A stretch of DNA of 64,000 nucleotides from Blastococcus sp. CT_GayMR16 (GTDB taxonomy: Bacteria > Actinomycetota > Actinomycetes > Mycobacteriales > Geodermatophilaceae): positions 248,001 to 312,000 of the forward strand of contig NZ_SPQK01000003.1 of the NCBI RefSeq assembly GCF_004570875.1, written 5' to 3'. Positions within the stretch are counted from its first letter, which is position 1. Every line of letters begins with the position of its first letter. Of the stretch, positions 35,745 to 45,300 are shown piece by piece. Made by a program: the position numbers and the translations under genes. The notes under the pieces were generated by a model. The model made no database searches and was not told the DNA's origin. It was given only the letters and a program-made list of their open reading frames with translations.

Positions 35745-36362
35745 CTAGCGGCTCTGCAGTGCGTCCAGTGCGACGGCCATGCAGGCCGCGACCCGGAAGT
35801 CCAGGCGCGGATCCGGGACGGTCACCTCGTAGCGGTCGCGGATCGCCTTCTGCCGCTCGCTGATCAGCACGGCCTGGCCGGTCGCCTTGTCGACGAAGTC
35901 GAAGTGGAAGACGAACGGGACCCAGACGTTCCCGATGTAGGGGATGAAGTCCCAGATCCGGCGCAGGATCGCGATGAAGAGGCGCCGTTCCTGACCCACG
36001 GCCTCGATGCCCGGCGCCGAGAGGTTCCAGGTCGAACGAAGCAGGCTCGCGCCGAACGCCTTGCTGAACCAGCCGAGCGGCCGGCCGCCCTCGTCGAAGA
36101 CATCGTGCTCGGCGTGGACGTCGAGGCGCTGACGGGCCTTGAAGGAGAACACCCGGCGGGTCTTGGACTCGTCGGCGAAGAAGATGACTTCTTCCTTGAG
36201 CTTCATCCGCTTCTGCTCGGCCAGCGCCATCAGCGGACCCTCGGTGCCGTCGGGGTTCGCGGCGCGGATCTCGTACCGGTTGACCATCACGGTGATCCGC
36301 TGCTTGACGAAGAACTTCGGCACGACCATCGCGGCCGGCTGCTGTTCTGAGGGCATGGTCAC
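35745..36362 (-). CDS. LURP-one/tubby-like protein
   Basis: 205 aa from GTG 36362; ATG 36356 also possible. Residues VPKFFVKQRITVMVNRYEI, KARQRLDVHAEHDVFDEGG and PYIGNVWVPFVFHFDFVD fit the beta-barrel of LURP-one-related/scramblase-like proteins. No membrane helix. Bacterial members have no proven role. Confidence 0.72.
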   Translation of the reverse strand: MTMPSEQQPAAMVVPKFFVKQRITVMVNRYEIRAANPDGTEGPLMALAEQKRMKLKEEVIFFADESKTRRVFSFKARQRLDVHAEHDVFDEGGRPLGWFSKAFGASLLRSTWNLSAPGIEAVGQERRLFIAILRRIWDFIPYIGNVWVPFVFHFDFVDKATGQAVLISERQKAIRDRYEVTVPDPRLDFRVAACMAVALDALQSR

Positions 36363-36464
36363 GGAGCGTCTCCCGTAGTCGTCGGCGGTAGCGAGACGCC
36401 CATCCTGTCCTATGTCCGGCCGCCCGTTCCGCCACCTCGCGCGGAACGGGCGAGCCGGACGTCG

Positions 36465-36713
36465 TCAGCCGCCGTGGCGGTGCTGCTGCAACTCCTCGCC
36501 GGTCTCGGCCGGGTAGTCGGATGCCCGCTCGAACGGTGCGCCCGGGTGCTTGCCCGGCGTGTGGTCGACCTCGGGGTGCACCTGCTCGTAGGAGCTCTCC
36601 TCCGCCAGCTGGTGCCCCGTCTCGCTCGGGTAGTCCGCCGCGACCACGGGAGGGTTCACCCCCGCCAGGTCCTGCGCGTCGGGGTGGTCCTTGTTGATCG
36701 GCTCGTGCGTCAT
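36465..36713 (-). CDS. Small hydrophilic protein with internal repeat
   Basis: 82 aa, no hydrophobic stretch, rich in Glu, His, Pro, Asp. An 11-residue unit is repeated: ADYPSETGHQL and SDYPAETGEEL. Looks intrinsically disordered, like small stress-associated proteins. Not recognised. Confidence 0.7.
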   Translation of the reverse strand: MTHEPINKDHPDAQDLAGVNPPVVAADYPSETGHQLAEESSYEQVHPEVDHTPGKHPGAPFERASDYPAETGEELQQHRHGG

Positions 36714-36819
36714 GACCGTGTCTCCTCTGTCTCGATGTCGTCGTGCAGATGCCCACCGCGAAACGCGGTCGGGGCCTCCGGCGGGGTGAGCGACGCCGGG
36801 CCCGTGCCAGGAACGGCGA

Positions 36820-37356
36820 TCAGGGGAGCAGGGCGTCGAGGTCGGCCCGGATCTGCTCGGGCGTCACGGTCGGCTCGTAGCGGCGGACCACCTGGCCGTC
36901 GGGCGCGATGAGGAACTTGGTGAAGTTCCACTTGACGTCGTCGGTGCCGAGCATCTCGGGGCGGTTGGTGCTGATGTGGTCCCAGAGCCGGCCGGACTCG
37001 GGCCCGAAGTCCCCGGGCGCCTCGGCGCGCAGGTAGGCGAACAGCGGCTCGGCGTCCGGCCCGTTGACGTCGACCTTCTTCAACACCGGGAAGGTGACGT
37101 CGTAGCTCACCGAGCAGAAGTCCTGGATCTCGGCGTCGGTGCCCGGCTCCTGCCCGCCGAACTGGTTGCAGGGGAACCCGAGGATCTCCAGGCCGCGCTC
37201 CCGGGACTCCCGGTAGATCGCCTCCAGGCCCTCGTACTGCGGAGTCAGCCCGCACTTGCTGGCCACGTTGACGACCAGGACGACGCGGCCCTCGTAGTCG
37301 CGCAGCGGTCGCTCCGTGCCGTCGGCGGCGGTCACCGTGAAGTCGTGGGTGTTCAT
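36820..37356 (-). CDS. Glutathione peroxidase-family protein
   Basis: 178 aa. Catalytic Cys35 in ASKCGLTPQY (Cys, not Sec), FPCNQFGGQEPG and KWNFTKFL supply the Gln, Asn and Trp of the tetrad. As in other actinobacteria it likely uses thioredoxin or mycothiol rather than glutathione. Reduces hydroperoxides. Confidence 0.93.
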   Translation of the reverse strand: MNTHDFTVTAADGTERPLRDYEGRVVLVVNVASKCGLTPQYEGLEAIYRESRERGLEILGFPCNQFGGQEPGTDAEIQDFCSVSYDVTFPVLKKVDVNGPDAEPLFAYLRAEAPGDFGPESGRLWDHISTNRPEMLGTDDVKWNFTKFLIAPDGQVVRRYEPTVTPEQIRADLDALLP

Positions 37357-37510
37357 GCGGCGGGTCCTCTCGGCGGTGCTGGCTGACGCGGGACGACGGG
37401 CTTTGCCAGGAGGTTATCCCGGCACCCTTCCGGTAACCATGTCCGCAGGCGGCTTCTTCCGGCTATGGTCGAGAAGGTCCGGGGAGTTCCGGACCGCCGA
37501 GGAGGCCCAC

Positions 37511-38131
37511 GTGGAGATCCGCCTGGAAGGGCTGCCCCCGCTTCAGGAGCTGGATCCTGACGGCCGCGAGCTCTTGTTCAAGGGTGGGCGCACGGTCTAT
37601 GCGTTCGACGGTCGGCCGGTACCCGAGGAGACCTTGGCGTCCATCTGGGAGCTGGCCCGCTGGGGACCGACGTCGGCGAACTCCCAGCCGCTCCGGGTCG
37701 TGTTCGTGAGTTCGACAGAGGGCCGCGAGCGGCTCGCCGACACCGTGAACCGGGGCAATCGGCGGAAGGTCCTCTCCGCGGGGGCGACCGCGCTGCTGGC
37801 CACCGACGACCGCTTCCACGAGCACATGCCCACGGTCATGCCGCTGCGGCCCGACTACCGGGAGATCTGGGAGGAGGACGTCGAGACCCGGTCGGAGATC
37901 GGCCGGCTCAGCGCCGCCCTCCAGGCCGGCTACCTCATCCTGGCGGTGCGCGCCCACGGGCTGGCCGCCGGGCCGTTCTCCGGTTTCGACCCGGACGAGG
38001 TCACCGCCGCGTTCATGCCGGATACCGGCTGGCGCGCGTTCATGGGTATCAACATCGGCTATCCCGCGCTCGAGGCCGCCCTCCCCCGGTTCCCCCGCAT
38101 GGACGTCGACGACGTCGTCCGCTGGGCGTGA
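37511..38131 (+). CDS. RutE/HadB-type nitroreductase-family protein
   Basis: 206 aa from GTG 37511, which follows GAGGAGG. Begins VEIRLEGLPPLQELDPDGRE. LARWGPTSANSQPLRVVFV is the FMN-binding SxNxQP-like block; GRLSAALQAGYLILAVRAHG and the C-terminal GYPALEAALPRFPRMDVDDV match malonic-semialdehyde-reductase-like proteins. Substrate not established. Overlaps the next GTG. Confidence 0.88.
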   Translation: MEIRLEGLPPLQELDPDGRELLFKGGRTVYAFDGRPVPEETLASIWELARWGPTSANSQPLRVVFVSSTEGRERLADTVNRGNRRKVLSAGATALLATDDRFHEHMPTVMPLRPDYREIWEEDVETRSEIGRLSAALQAGYLILAVRAHGLAAGPFSGFDPDEVTAAFMPDTGWRAFMGINIGYPALEAALPRFPRMDVDDVVRWA

Positions 38132-38592
38132 CGGCACCCGCGGCGGACCCCACCGCCAACAAGGACGTCGTCCAGCGGTGGTTCGCCCTGGGGCTCTCCA
38201 CGCCCGAGGCCCTCGACCTGGTCGCCGACGACGTCCGCTGGCACCTGCCGCCGTCCCTCGCCGTCCTGCTGAAGGACGACGCGTCCGCCGCCGAGGGACA
38301 CGACGGCCTGCGCTGGGTGACGCGCATGAGCGACGCGGTCTACGCCGAGCGGCGCCCGTCCGAGGTCGACTTCCTGATCGCCGACGGCGACTGGGTCGTG
38401 ATGCAGATGGTGGTGAACTCCCGCCTGCACACCGGCGACTACCGCAACCGGTACTGCTTCACCATCCGCTGCGCGCAGGGCCGGATCGCCGAGATCTACG
38501 AGCACCTGGACTCACTGCACTTCTTCCGCACGGCGCTCGACCCCCCGCAGGCGCTCTCCGACGTCCGCGCGCGCATCGACGACTCGTCCTGA
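38128..38592 (+). CDS. SnoaL-like NTF2-fold protein
   Basis: 154 aa. GTG overlaps the previous stop. Signature: DVVQRWFALGLSTPEALDLV, DDVRWHLPPS, NRYCFTIRCAQGRIAEIYEH. Cone-shaped NTF2-like fold used by cyclases, isomerases or small-molecule binders; no clear active site. Probably cotranscribed with the nitroreductase gene. Confidence 0.85.
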   Translation: MTAPAADPTANKDVVQRWFALGLSTPEALDLVADDVRWHLPPSLAVLLKDDASAAEGHDGLRWVTRMSDAVYAERRPSEVDFLIADGDWVVMQMVVNSRLHTGDYRNRYCFTIRCAQGRIAEIYEHLDSLHFFRTALDPPQALSDVRARIDDSS

Positions 38593-38666
38593 CCGGCGTC
38601 CGGCCCGACAGCTGACCGACAGGGCCGACGGACGAGGCGTCCACCGGCAGACCCACGGGAGAGTCC

Positions 38667-40166
38667 ATGCAGGCAGTGCCGGTCACCGCGCGCGGCCCGC
38701 GCGCGGCGGCGGACCCGCGCGCCGCCCGGCGCATGGTCGCGGTGCTGGCCGGCGCCACCGTGCTCATCGCGCTGATGCAGACCATCCTCGTGCCGCTGCT
38801 GAGCACGCTGCCCCAACTGCTCTCCACCACGCCGTCCAACGCGTCCTGGGCAGTGACGTCCACCCTGCTGACGGCGGCCATCGCGACGCCCATCAGCGGA
38901 CGGCTCGGCGACATGTTCGGCAAGCGCCGGGTACTCCTGGCGTGCCTGGTGCTCCTGACCATCGGCTCGATCGTCGTCGCCCTGACGTCGCAGATCGGCT
39001 GGGTCGTGGTGGGGCGCTCGCTCCAGGGTGCGGCCTCGAGCATCCTGCCGCTGTCGATCGCCATCCTGCGTGAGGAACTCCCGCGCGACCGGGTCCCCGG
39101 AGGCGTGGCGCTGATCAGCGCCACCCTCGGCGTGGGCAGTTCGCTCGGGCTGCCGGTGGCCGCGGTGGTCGCCCAGAACCTCGACTGGCACTGGATCTTC
39201 GCCGGCACCGCCGTCCTCGGCGTCGTCGCGTTCGTAGCGGTGCTGCGGATCGTGCCTCCGTCCCGGATCCGCACCCCGGGACGGATCGACGTCGTCGGCG
39301 CGGTCGGGCTGACCGTGGGCCTGCTGTTCGTGCTGCTCGTCGTCAGCAAGGGCAACTCCTGGGGCTGGACCAGCCCCCGGGTGCTCGGCCTCGGCGGAAC
39401 CGGAGTCGTCGTCCTGGTCGTGTGGGCGTGGTACGAGTCGACCCTGCGCGAGCCCCTCGTGGACGTCCGCGTCTCCTCCCGGCGACCGGTGCTGCTCACC
39501 AATCTCGCGTCGGTCATGGCCGGCTTCGCGATGATGGCGACCGGCCTCGTCCCGCCACAGATCCTGCAGGCCCCCACCGGCACCGGTTACGGGCTCGGTC
39601 AGAGCATGGTCGCCGCCGGTCTCTGCCTCGCACCCGCCGGCGTCGTCCAGATGCTGCTGTCCCCCGTCGCCGGCCGGATCGTCGTACGGTTCGGCGCCCG
39701 GGTCACCCTCGTGCTCGGGCTGGCCACCATCACGCTCGGCTTCGGGGTGGGGCTGCTGACCATGTCGGCGGTCTGGGGCATCGTCGTCTCGTCGCTGATC
39801 AACGGGGTCGGCATCGGACTGTCCTTCGCCGCCATGCCGGTGCTGATCATGAGCGCGGTCCCGGTCACCGAGTCCGCGGCCGCCAACGGGCTCAACACCT
39901 TGTCCCGCGCGGTCGGCGCCGCCGTGTCCAGCGCCATCGTGGGCCTGGTGCTGGCGAGCCTGACGCTCGACCTCGGCGGCACCGCGTTCCCGACCCACGG
40001 GGCGTTCCAGCTGACCCTGCTGATCGGGGCGCTCGGCGGCCTGGTCGGCGTGGCCTTCGCCCTCCTCATCCCCCGGCCGCCGGCCGGCGGGGACGAGATC
40101 CCGGACATCCCTGCCCACCCGATGACCGGCGCCGCCGGTCGACGCGCCGAAGGAGTCGCGCCATGA
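38667..40166 (+). CDS. DHA2-type MFS transporter
   Basis: 499 aa, about fourteen helices. GRLGDMFGKRRVLLACLVLL is the loop 2-3 motif and VVGRSLQGAASSILPLSIAI the helix-4 signature of drug:H+ antiporters. ATG 38667 follows GGGAGAG. Last codon overlaps the next ATG, so it heads a transcription unit with the hydrolase/thioesterase genes. Confidence 0.9.
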   Translation: MQAVPVTARGPRAAADPRAARRMVAVLAGATVLIALMQTILVPLLSTLPQLLSTTPSNASWAVTSTLLTAAIATPISGRLGDMFGKRRVLLACLVLLTIGSIVVALTSQIGWVVVGRSLQGAASSILPLSIAILREELPRDRVPGGVALISATLGVGSSLGLPVAAVVAQNLDWHWIFAGTAVLGVVAFVAVLRIVPPSRIRTPGRIDVVGAVGLTVGLLFVLLVVSKGNSWGWTSPRVLGLGGTGVVVLVVWAWYESTLREPLVDVRVSSRRPVLLTNLASVMAGFAMMATGLVPPQILQAPTGTGYGLGQSMVAAGLCLAPAGVVQMLLSPVAGRIVVRFGARVTLVLGLATITLGFGVGLLTMSAVWGIVVSSLINGVGIGLSFAAMPVLIMSAVPVTESAAANGLNTLSRAVGAAVSSAIVGLVLASLTLDLGGTAFPTHGAFQLTLLIGALGGLVGVAFALLIPRPPAGGDEIPDIPAHPMTGAAGRRAEGVAP

Positions 40167-41036
40167 CCGTGCACGTGGACCGGATCTTCCACAGCACCCA
40201 CATCGTCGAGGACATCACCCCGGTGTGGAAGAAGCACATGGAGGTCTTCGGGGCGCTCGCGTTCCGCGAGACGTACCTCGACGCCCTCGACGTCGACATG
40301 CTCTGCATGTACATCGCCGACCACGGCTACGAGCCGATGGCGCCGCGCAGCGAGCGGTCACCGCTGATGGCCTACCTCACGGCGTCGGGCAGCAGCATGC
40401 ATTCGTTCGAGATGTACGTCGACGACCCGAAGGCCGCCGCCGAGGAGGTGCAGCGGCTGGGCGGCCCAGGTCCTCGACGCGAGCGACACCTTCTTCATGT
40501 TCCACCCGCGAACGACCGGCGGGATCATCGTCCAGGCGGCCGCCGACGACCGGGACCCGCTCGGCATGACCGGCAACGACCCGTACTACCTGCCGAGCTG
40601 GGACCCCGACTGGCTCGTAGGGCACGCCTCCGGCGTCCGGCGACTGGCCGCGATGGTCTTCGGCGTGCCGGACGTCGAGCGCTCCCGCGCATTCTTCACC
40701 GCGATCCTCGACGGGAAGGACCTCGGCACCAGGCCCGCGGCCGACGGCACGCAGCGCCAGTTCGTCGACGTCGCCGGGGAGATCCTCTGCCTCGGCGGAC
40801 CGACGGGCGACGACGCCTTCTCGCAGTACGCCGCCGCTCGCAACTCCTGCTTCTACGCGCTGTGCTGGCTCGTCTCGGACCTGGCGCAGACCGAGGCGTA
40901 CCTGACCGCCCGCGGACTCCGCGTCACCGGGGACGGCTGCGCGCTGGGCGCCTTCGCCGTCGAGCCCGACGACATGTTCGGCGTCCGGCACGAGTTCACG
41001 ACCGTCTCCTACCGAGCAGGTGACGGGAATGGCTGA
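40163..41036 (+). pseudogene. Two-domain VOC protein, frameshifted
   Basis: ATG 40163 overlaps the MFS stop and reads MTVHVDRIFHSTHIVEDITP. At 40461-40468 an extra base shifts the frame; the next frame continues QVLDASDTFFMFHPRTTGGI and then LAAMVFGVPDVERSRAFFTA to TGA 41036. Total 874 nt is one over a multiple of three. Without the indel it would be a normal 290-aa two-module VOC protein. Confidence 0.8.
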
Positions 41037-41871
41037 CCTGGGCGAGTCGGTCGTCGTCGACGGCGCAGAGGTCCGGTACGGCGTCCGCGGCAGCGGCGAC
41101 CGCGACCTGCTGCTGGTGCACGGCAGCGGGGCGCACCACATGTGGTGGCACGCCGTCGCGCCGGAGCTGGAGAAGACCTGGCGGGTGATCAGCGTCGACC
41201 TCAGCGGGCACGGCGACAGCGGGCACCGCGACGACTACGACGCCGGCACCTGGGCCGAGGAGCTGATGGCCGTGCTGCGCGCAGCCGGCGCGCACCGCCC
41301 GCTCGTCGCCGCGCACAGCCTGGGCGGCCGGGTGGCCCTGCTGGCGGCGAGCCGGTACCCCGACGAGTTCGGCGGACTGGTGCTGTTCGACGCCGGCATC
41401 TGGGCTCCCGACCACCTGCTGGACCGGCCTCTGCCGCCGCGGACGGTACGACCACCGCGGGTGCACCCCTCCTTCGAGGAGGCGAAGGCGCGGTTCCGGC
41501 TCATGCCCCCGCAGCCCCAGCCGCCCGCGGAGCTCCTCGATCCCGTCGCGGAGTACTCGCTGCGGCCCGTCGAGGGCGGGTGGGTGTGGAAGCACGACGG
41601 CGGTGGTTTCCCGACGCTCTACGAGGAGCTCATCGAGCAGGCGGCCGCGACGGTCGCCGTCCCGGTCGCCTACGTGTCCGGCGGGGCGAGCAGCGTCGTC
41701 GACGACTCCAGGGCCGAGCGGGCGGCGGCGACGATCCCGCACGTGACGGCGGTCCGGCTGCCCGGCGCCCACCACCACCTGACCCTCGAGGTCCCCGAGT
41801 CGTGCGCGCGGCTCATCGACGACCTGGGCGGCCGGCAGCTGTCCCAGGCCCACCTGACGGAGGCGCCATGA
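41029..41871 (+). CDS. Alpha/beta hydrolase
   Basis: 280 aa from ATG 41029, overlapping the previous stop; GTG 41020 is possible. LLLVHGSGAHHMWWHAVAP is the oxyanion loop, AAHSLGGRVALLAA the nucleophile elbow (Ser), and GAHHHLTLE carries the catalytic His. Substrate may be an ester or lactone. Overlaps the thioesterase gene by 4 nt. Confidence 0.9.
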   Translation: MADLGESVVVDGAEVRYGVRGSGDRDLLLVHGSGAHHMWWHAVAPELEKTWRVISVDLSGHGDSGHRDDYDAGTWAEELMAVLRAAGAHRPLVAAHSLGGRVALLAASRYPDEFGGLVLFDAGIWAPDHLLDRPLPPRTVRPPRVHPSFEEAKARFRLMPPQPQPPAELLDPVAEYSLRPVEGGWVWKHDGGGFPTLYEELIEQAAATVAVPVAYVSGGASSVVDDSRAERAAATIPHVTAVRLPGAHHHLTLEVPESCARLIDDLGGRQLSQAHLTEAP

Positions 41872-42677
41872 ACGACGATTTCGCAGCCCTGCTGGAGCTG
41901 AAGCAGACCGCACCCGACCGGTTCGAAGCCGTCCCGGCGGGCGAGGGGCATCTCTTCGGCGGGTACACCCTGGCACTGGCCCTGCGCGCGGCCGCCGCCA
42001 CTGTCGCCGACCACCTGCGGCCGCAGTCGCTGCACGCCTACTTCCTCGACCCCGGTCTGGCCGGCCACCCGCTCACTCTCGACGTCCAGCGGTGGCGCGA
42101 CGGCCGCTCGTTCGCCGTCCGTCAGGTGGCCGTCGGCCAGAACGGCGGGACGCCGTTGCTGCTGACCGCGTCCTTCCACGTCGGGGAAGAAGGCCCCGAC
42201 TGGCACGAGACGCTCGAGGTGCCGCCGCCCGGCCCGGACGAGTTGCGCACGGACGCCACGATGCTGGGCGCGATCGACCCGGTGGAGTTCCGGCCGGTGA
42301 GCGGGCTGCGGGCCGAGAAGCCCGCGGACCAGCTCCCGCGCGTGCACCCCTACTGGGCCAGGCCGCGGCAGCCGCTGCCGGACGACCCGATCCTGCACGC
42401 GTGCGCGATGGCGTTCGTGTCGGACTACATGGTGGTGTCCTCGGCGCAGGTGCTGGAGGCGCCGGCGTCGGCCGACAGCCTGGTCGTCACGCTCGACCAC
42501 GCGGTCTGGTTCCACCGCCCCGGCACCTATGACGACTGGCTGCTCTACTCCGCCGAGCCGGCCTCGGTCGCGGCCGGGCGCGGGCTGGCCCGAGGATCCG
42601 TGCACGACCGGAGCGGCCGGCTGCTGGCCTCCTTCAGCCAGGAGGCTCTGATCCGCCCGCCCCGTCCCCCTCGGTGA
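41868..42677 (+). CDS. TesB-like acyl-CoA thioesterase
   Basis: 269 aa; double hotdog type. LFGGYTLALALRAAAATV, LHAYFLDPG, RWRDGRSFAVRQVAV are the TesB landmarks, and ASADSLVVTLDHAVWFHRPG the C-terminal half. Hydrolyses acyl-CoA. Its 3' end overlaps the convergent tetR gene. Confidence 0.9.
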   Translation: MNDDFAALLELKQTAPDRFEAVPAGEGHLFGGYTLALALRAAAATVADHLRPQSLHAYFLDPGLAGHPLTLDVQRWRDGRSFAVRQVAVGQNGGTPLLLTASFHVGEEGPDWHETLEVPPPGPDELRTDATMLGAIDPVEFRPVSGLRAEKPADQLPRVHPYWARPRQPLPDDPILHACAMAFVSDYMVVSSAQVLEAPASADSLVVTLDHAVWFHRPGTYDDWLLYSAEPASVAAGRGLARGSVHDRSGRLLASFSQEALIRPPRPPR

Positions 42678-43262
42678 CGACGGCGCGCAGGGCGGCGAAG
42701 CTCTCGTCGAGCAGGTCGGCCAGCTCACGGCGGGTGCTCAGCCAGCCTGCGTAGGCCCGTTCCAGGGCGATCGCGGCGAGAGCGGCGGCGAGGTGACAGC
42801 GCTCGTCGGGGTGCTCGAGCGACCGTCGGGAGGCCAGCGCCTCGGCCACCGCCGCGTTGTGCTGCGCCGTGGCCCGGGTGTGGTGGCCGGCGAGCGTCGT
42901 GGACTCCCCCACCGCCCGGTAGTAGAGCCGGATGCGCTGCTTGAGCGGGGTGAGCAGGGGCGTCAGCGACCGCAGCGTGGCCGCGAGGGCGGCGAGGTCG
43001 CCGAGCTCGGCCGGCTGGTCGGGCAGGGCGCGGACGACGGCACGGTTGAAGGCGTCCCCGCCGAACAGGAGCACCCGGTCCTTCGACTCGAAGTACCGGA
43101 AGAAGGTCCGGGGCGAGACACCGGCCCACCCGGTGATGTCCTCCACCGACGTGGCGTCGTAGCCCTTGGCGGCGAACAGCGAGAGCGCCGCCTCGACCAG
43201 TGCCTGGCGGGTCTCCTCGCGGTGCGCGCTGCGGGCGTCCGGCCGCCGCTCGGCGGCGCCAC
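42634..43262 (-). CDS. TetR-family regulator, start uncertain
   Basis: The HTH is clear (EETRQALVEAALSLFAAKGY, then TSVEDITGWAGVSPRTFFRY), and the sequence runs to TGA 42634. No good start precedes it in frame: the frame is open up to GTG 43386, inside the thiolase gene. GTG 43262 in another frame begins VAPPS; one lost base near 43250 would join it to the TetR frame. The length 42634-43262 is 629 nt, which fits such a loss. It probably regulates the hydrolase/thioesterase or thiolase/DUF35 genes on both sides. Confidence 0.7.
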
Positions 43263-43280
43263 CCGCCGTACCGACCCCGC

Positions 43281-44447
43281 TCAGGAGCCGCTCCGCTCCG
43301 TCGACACGATCATCGCGCCGGCCTGGGGTCCGTGGGCGTTCCCGATGGCGGCGACCTTCGCGTTCGGGACCTGCCGTGGTCCGCACTCCCCGCGGAGCTG
43401 GAGCACCGCCTCCGTGAGGTGCGCCAGGCCGTGCAGGCGTCCCTCGGCGAGCTGGCCGCCGTGGGTGTTCAGCGGCACGCGGCCACCGGGATTGATCGTG
43501 CGCCCGCCGTCTACCCAGTCGCCGAACTCGCCGAGGCCGCACAGCTGCAGGGCCTCGACCCAGGAGATGGTGATGTGGGTGAAGCCGTCGTAGAGCTCCA
43601 GCAGGTCGACGTCGGCGGGGGTGAACGACGACCGCTCCCAGAGGGTCTCGCCGCAGTTGATCGTGCCGCCGAACAGGAAGTCGTCGCCCACCGACCAGTC
43701 GGGCCGGCTGCCGGTGCCGAAGGCCATCGAGTCGATGTAGACGGGCGTCGTCGGCAGGTCGGCCGCCCGCTCGGCCGTGGTGATGACGGCCGCGCACGCG
43801 CCGTTGACGGGCAGGTCGCAGTCGAGCAGGTGCAGCGGCTCGGCCAGCATCCTGGAGCTCAGGTAGTCCTCCATCGTGACCGGCTTGCGGAGCACGGCGC
43901 GCTCGTTGTCCGCGCTCCACTTGCGCGCGTTGACCGCGATGTGACCCCAGTCCTCGAGTGAGGCGCCGTAGTCGTGCATGCGCCGCTGCATCCGCATGCC
44001 CATCGACGGGATCAGCGCCTGCACGCCGTAGACCAGCGCCTCCGACATCCCGTTCGGGCCGGGAGCGGGCGGCGGCGGCACGGCGGCGATCGACCCCGTG
44101 TTGCCGGCCGCCTGGGTGATGCAGCGGTAGACGATGGCCGTCTCGCACATGCCGCTGGCCACCGCCATGTAGGCCGCCATCGCGCTCGCCAGGCCGGACG
44201 GACCGGAACCCATGATGTCCTGGAAGACGACCAGGTTGGGGATGCCCAGCCCCTTCTGGACGTACGTGGCCATCGGGGAGTCGTAGCCGAAGCTGTACTC
44301 GAAGATGCCGTCGACGTCCGCGCCGGTCACCCCGGCGTCCCGCATCGCGTTCTTCGCCGCGATCAGGGCGAGGCGTTCCGGCGACGGCGGGATCCCGCCC
44401 CGGGTGATCTCGGAGTAGCCGACCCCGCTGACGGCAACCTTGCGCAT
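43281..44447 (-). CDS. Thiolase-like lipid-transfer protein (no Cys)
   Basis: 388 aa. SCPx/Ltp-type thiolase fold: VAVSGVGYSEITRGGIPPSP, VNGACAAVITTAERA, NTHGGQLAEGRLHGLAHL (HGGQ), AIGNAHGPQAGAMI. At the place of the nucleophilic Cys the sequence is FQDIMGSGPSGLASA, so thiolysis is unlikely. Ltp2-like aldolases of steroid side-chain breakdown lack it too and pair with DUF35 proteins, as here. An acyl-CoA aldol cleavage is the best guess. Confidence 0.87.
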   Translation of the reverse strand: MRKVAVSGVGYSEITRGGIPPSPERLALIAAKNAMRDAGVTGADVDGIFEYSFGYDSPMATYVQKGLGIPNLVVFQDIMGSGPSGLASAMAAYMAVASGMCETAIVYRCITQAAGNTGSIAAVPPPPAPGPNGMSEALVYGVQALIPSMGMRMQRRMHDYGASLEDWGHIAVNARKWSADNERAVLRKPVTMEDYLSSRMLAEPLHLLDCDLPVNGACAAVITTAERAADLPTTPVYIDSMAFGTGSRPDWSVGDDFLFGGTINCGETLWERSSFTPADVDLLELYDGFTHITISWVEALQLCGLGEFGDWVDGGRTINPGGRVPLNTHGGQLAEGRLHGLAHLTEAVLQLRGECGPRQVPNAKVAAIGNAHGPQAGAMIVSTERSGS

Positions 44448-44493
44448 GCTGACCTCCGGGCAGAGAGACGAGAAGAGCGACGGCGGGCGGGAG

Positions 44494-44916
44494 CTAGGCC
44501 GGCATGAACTGCGGAATGAGGGTGCCGTCGCCGATGTCCTCGAAGGTGACCCGGACCGGCATGTCGATGCGCACCGCCTCCGGGTCGACGTCGACGATGT
44601 TGGTGTACATCCGCACACCGGGCGCGTCGTCGAGGTCGATCAGGGCGATGACGTAGGGCGGCGTGAACGCCGGGTGGAAGCTGTGCCGGACGATGGCGAA
44701 CGAGTACACCGTGCCGCGGCCGGACACCTCGGAGAACCCGAGGTTCTCGGACTGGCAGTTGGTGCAGAGCGCCGACGGATAGTGCATGAACGTCCCGCAG
44801 TCGCCGCACTGCTGGATGGCGAGCGTGCGCTGCTGTGCCGCCTCCCAGAACCCCGCCGTCACTTCGTCGGGGTACGGATGCGGCCGGGGCGGGTTGAAGT
44901 CCAGGTCGGCTGTCAC
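44494..44916 (-). CDS. DUF35 zinc-ribbon OB-fold protein
   Basis: 140 aa from GTG 44916, with GGAGGGA upstream. Zinc ribbon QCGDCGTFMHYPSALCTNCQ (CxxC...CxxC) followed by the OB fold (GRGTVYSFAIVRHSFHPAFT). Forms complexes with Ltp-type thiolases/aldolases. Lies 46 nt upstream of the thiolase-like gene on the same strand. Confidence 0.9.
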   Translation of the reverse strand: MTADLDFNPPRPHPYPDEVTAGFWEAAQQRTLAIQQCGDCGTFMHYPSALCTNCQSENLGFSEVSGRGTVYSFAIVRHSFHPAFTPPYVIALIDLDDAPGVRMYTNIVDVDPEAVRIDMPVRVTFEDIGDGTLIPQFMPA

Positions 44917-45078
44917 GGACGGACGTCCCTCCGGTCGGTGGCCGAGCTGGCACTCGACTGCCACGAACGTAGCCCTGCCGACGTCGCCCTGACCAGTCCC
45001 CCTGTGGGCGTGGAGAGGTGGGACCCGAGACCGCTGCTGCTGACAGCCGACTGCCACCACGTCCGCCGGCCCGGGATC

Positions 45079-45300
45079 TCAGACCCAGGGCGTTCCGGTG
45101 TCCCTGCTGCAGACCGGGCAGGCGTGCTCGTCGGCGCCCTCCGGGGGCCAGTCACCGTCGATCACGTCGACCTGCACACCGCACTCCGTGCGGAAGGGAG
45201 CGCCCTTCCGCACCGCGGCGGCGATCACGGCGTGCCGCTCCCCGACGGGCCGACCTTCGGCACCGGCCCGCCGCCCGACCACGTACTCGCTGTCACTCAT
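45079..45300 (-). CDS. Small Cys-containing protein
   Basis: 73 aa from ATG 45300; GTG not needed. Hydrophilic N-terminus, FRTECGVQVDVIDGDWPPE and HACPVCSRDTGTPWV. The three cysteines may bind zinc. Not recognised, but codon pattern and length favour a gene. No coding sequence is seen from 45301 to 45559 other than the likely promoter of the next operon. Confidence 0.6.
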   Translation of the reverse strand: MSDSEYVVGRRAGAEGRPVGERHAVIAAAVRKGAPFRTECGVQVDVIDGDWPPEGADEHACPVCSRDTGTPWV

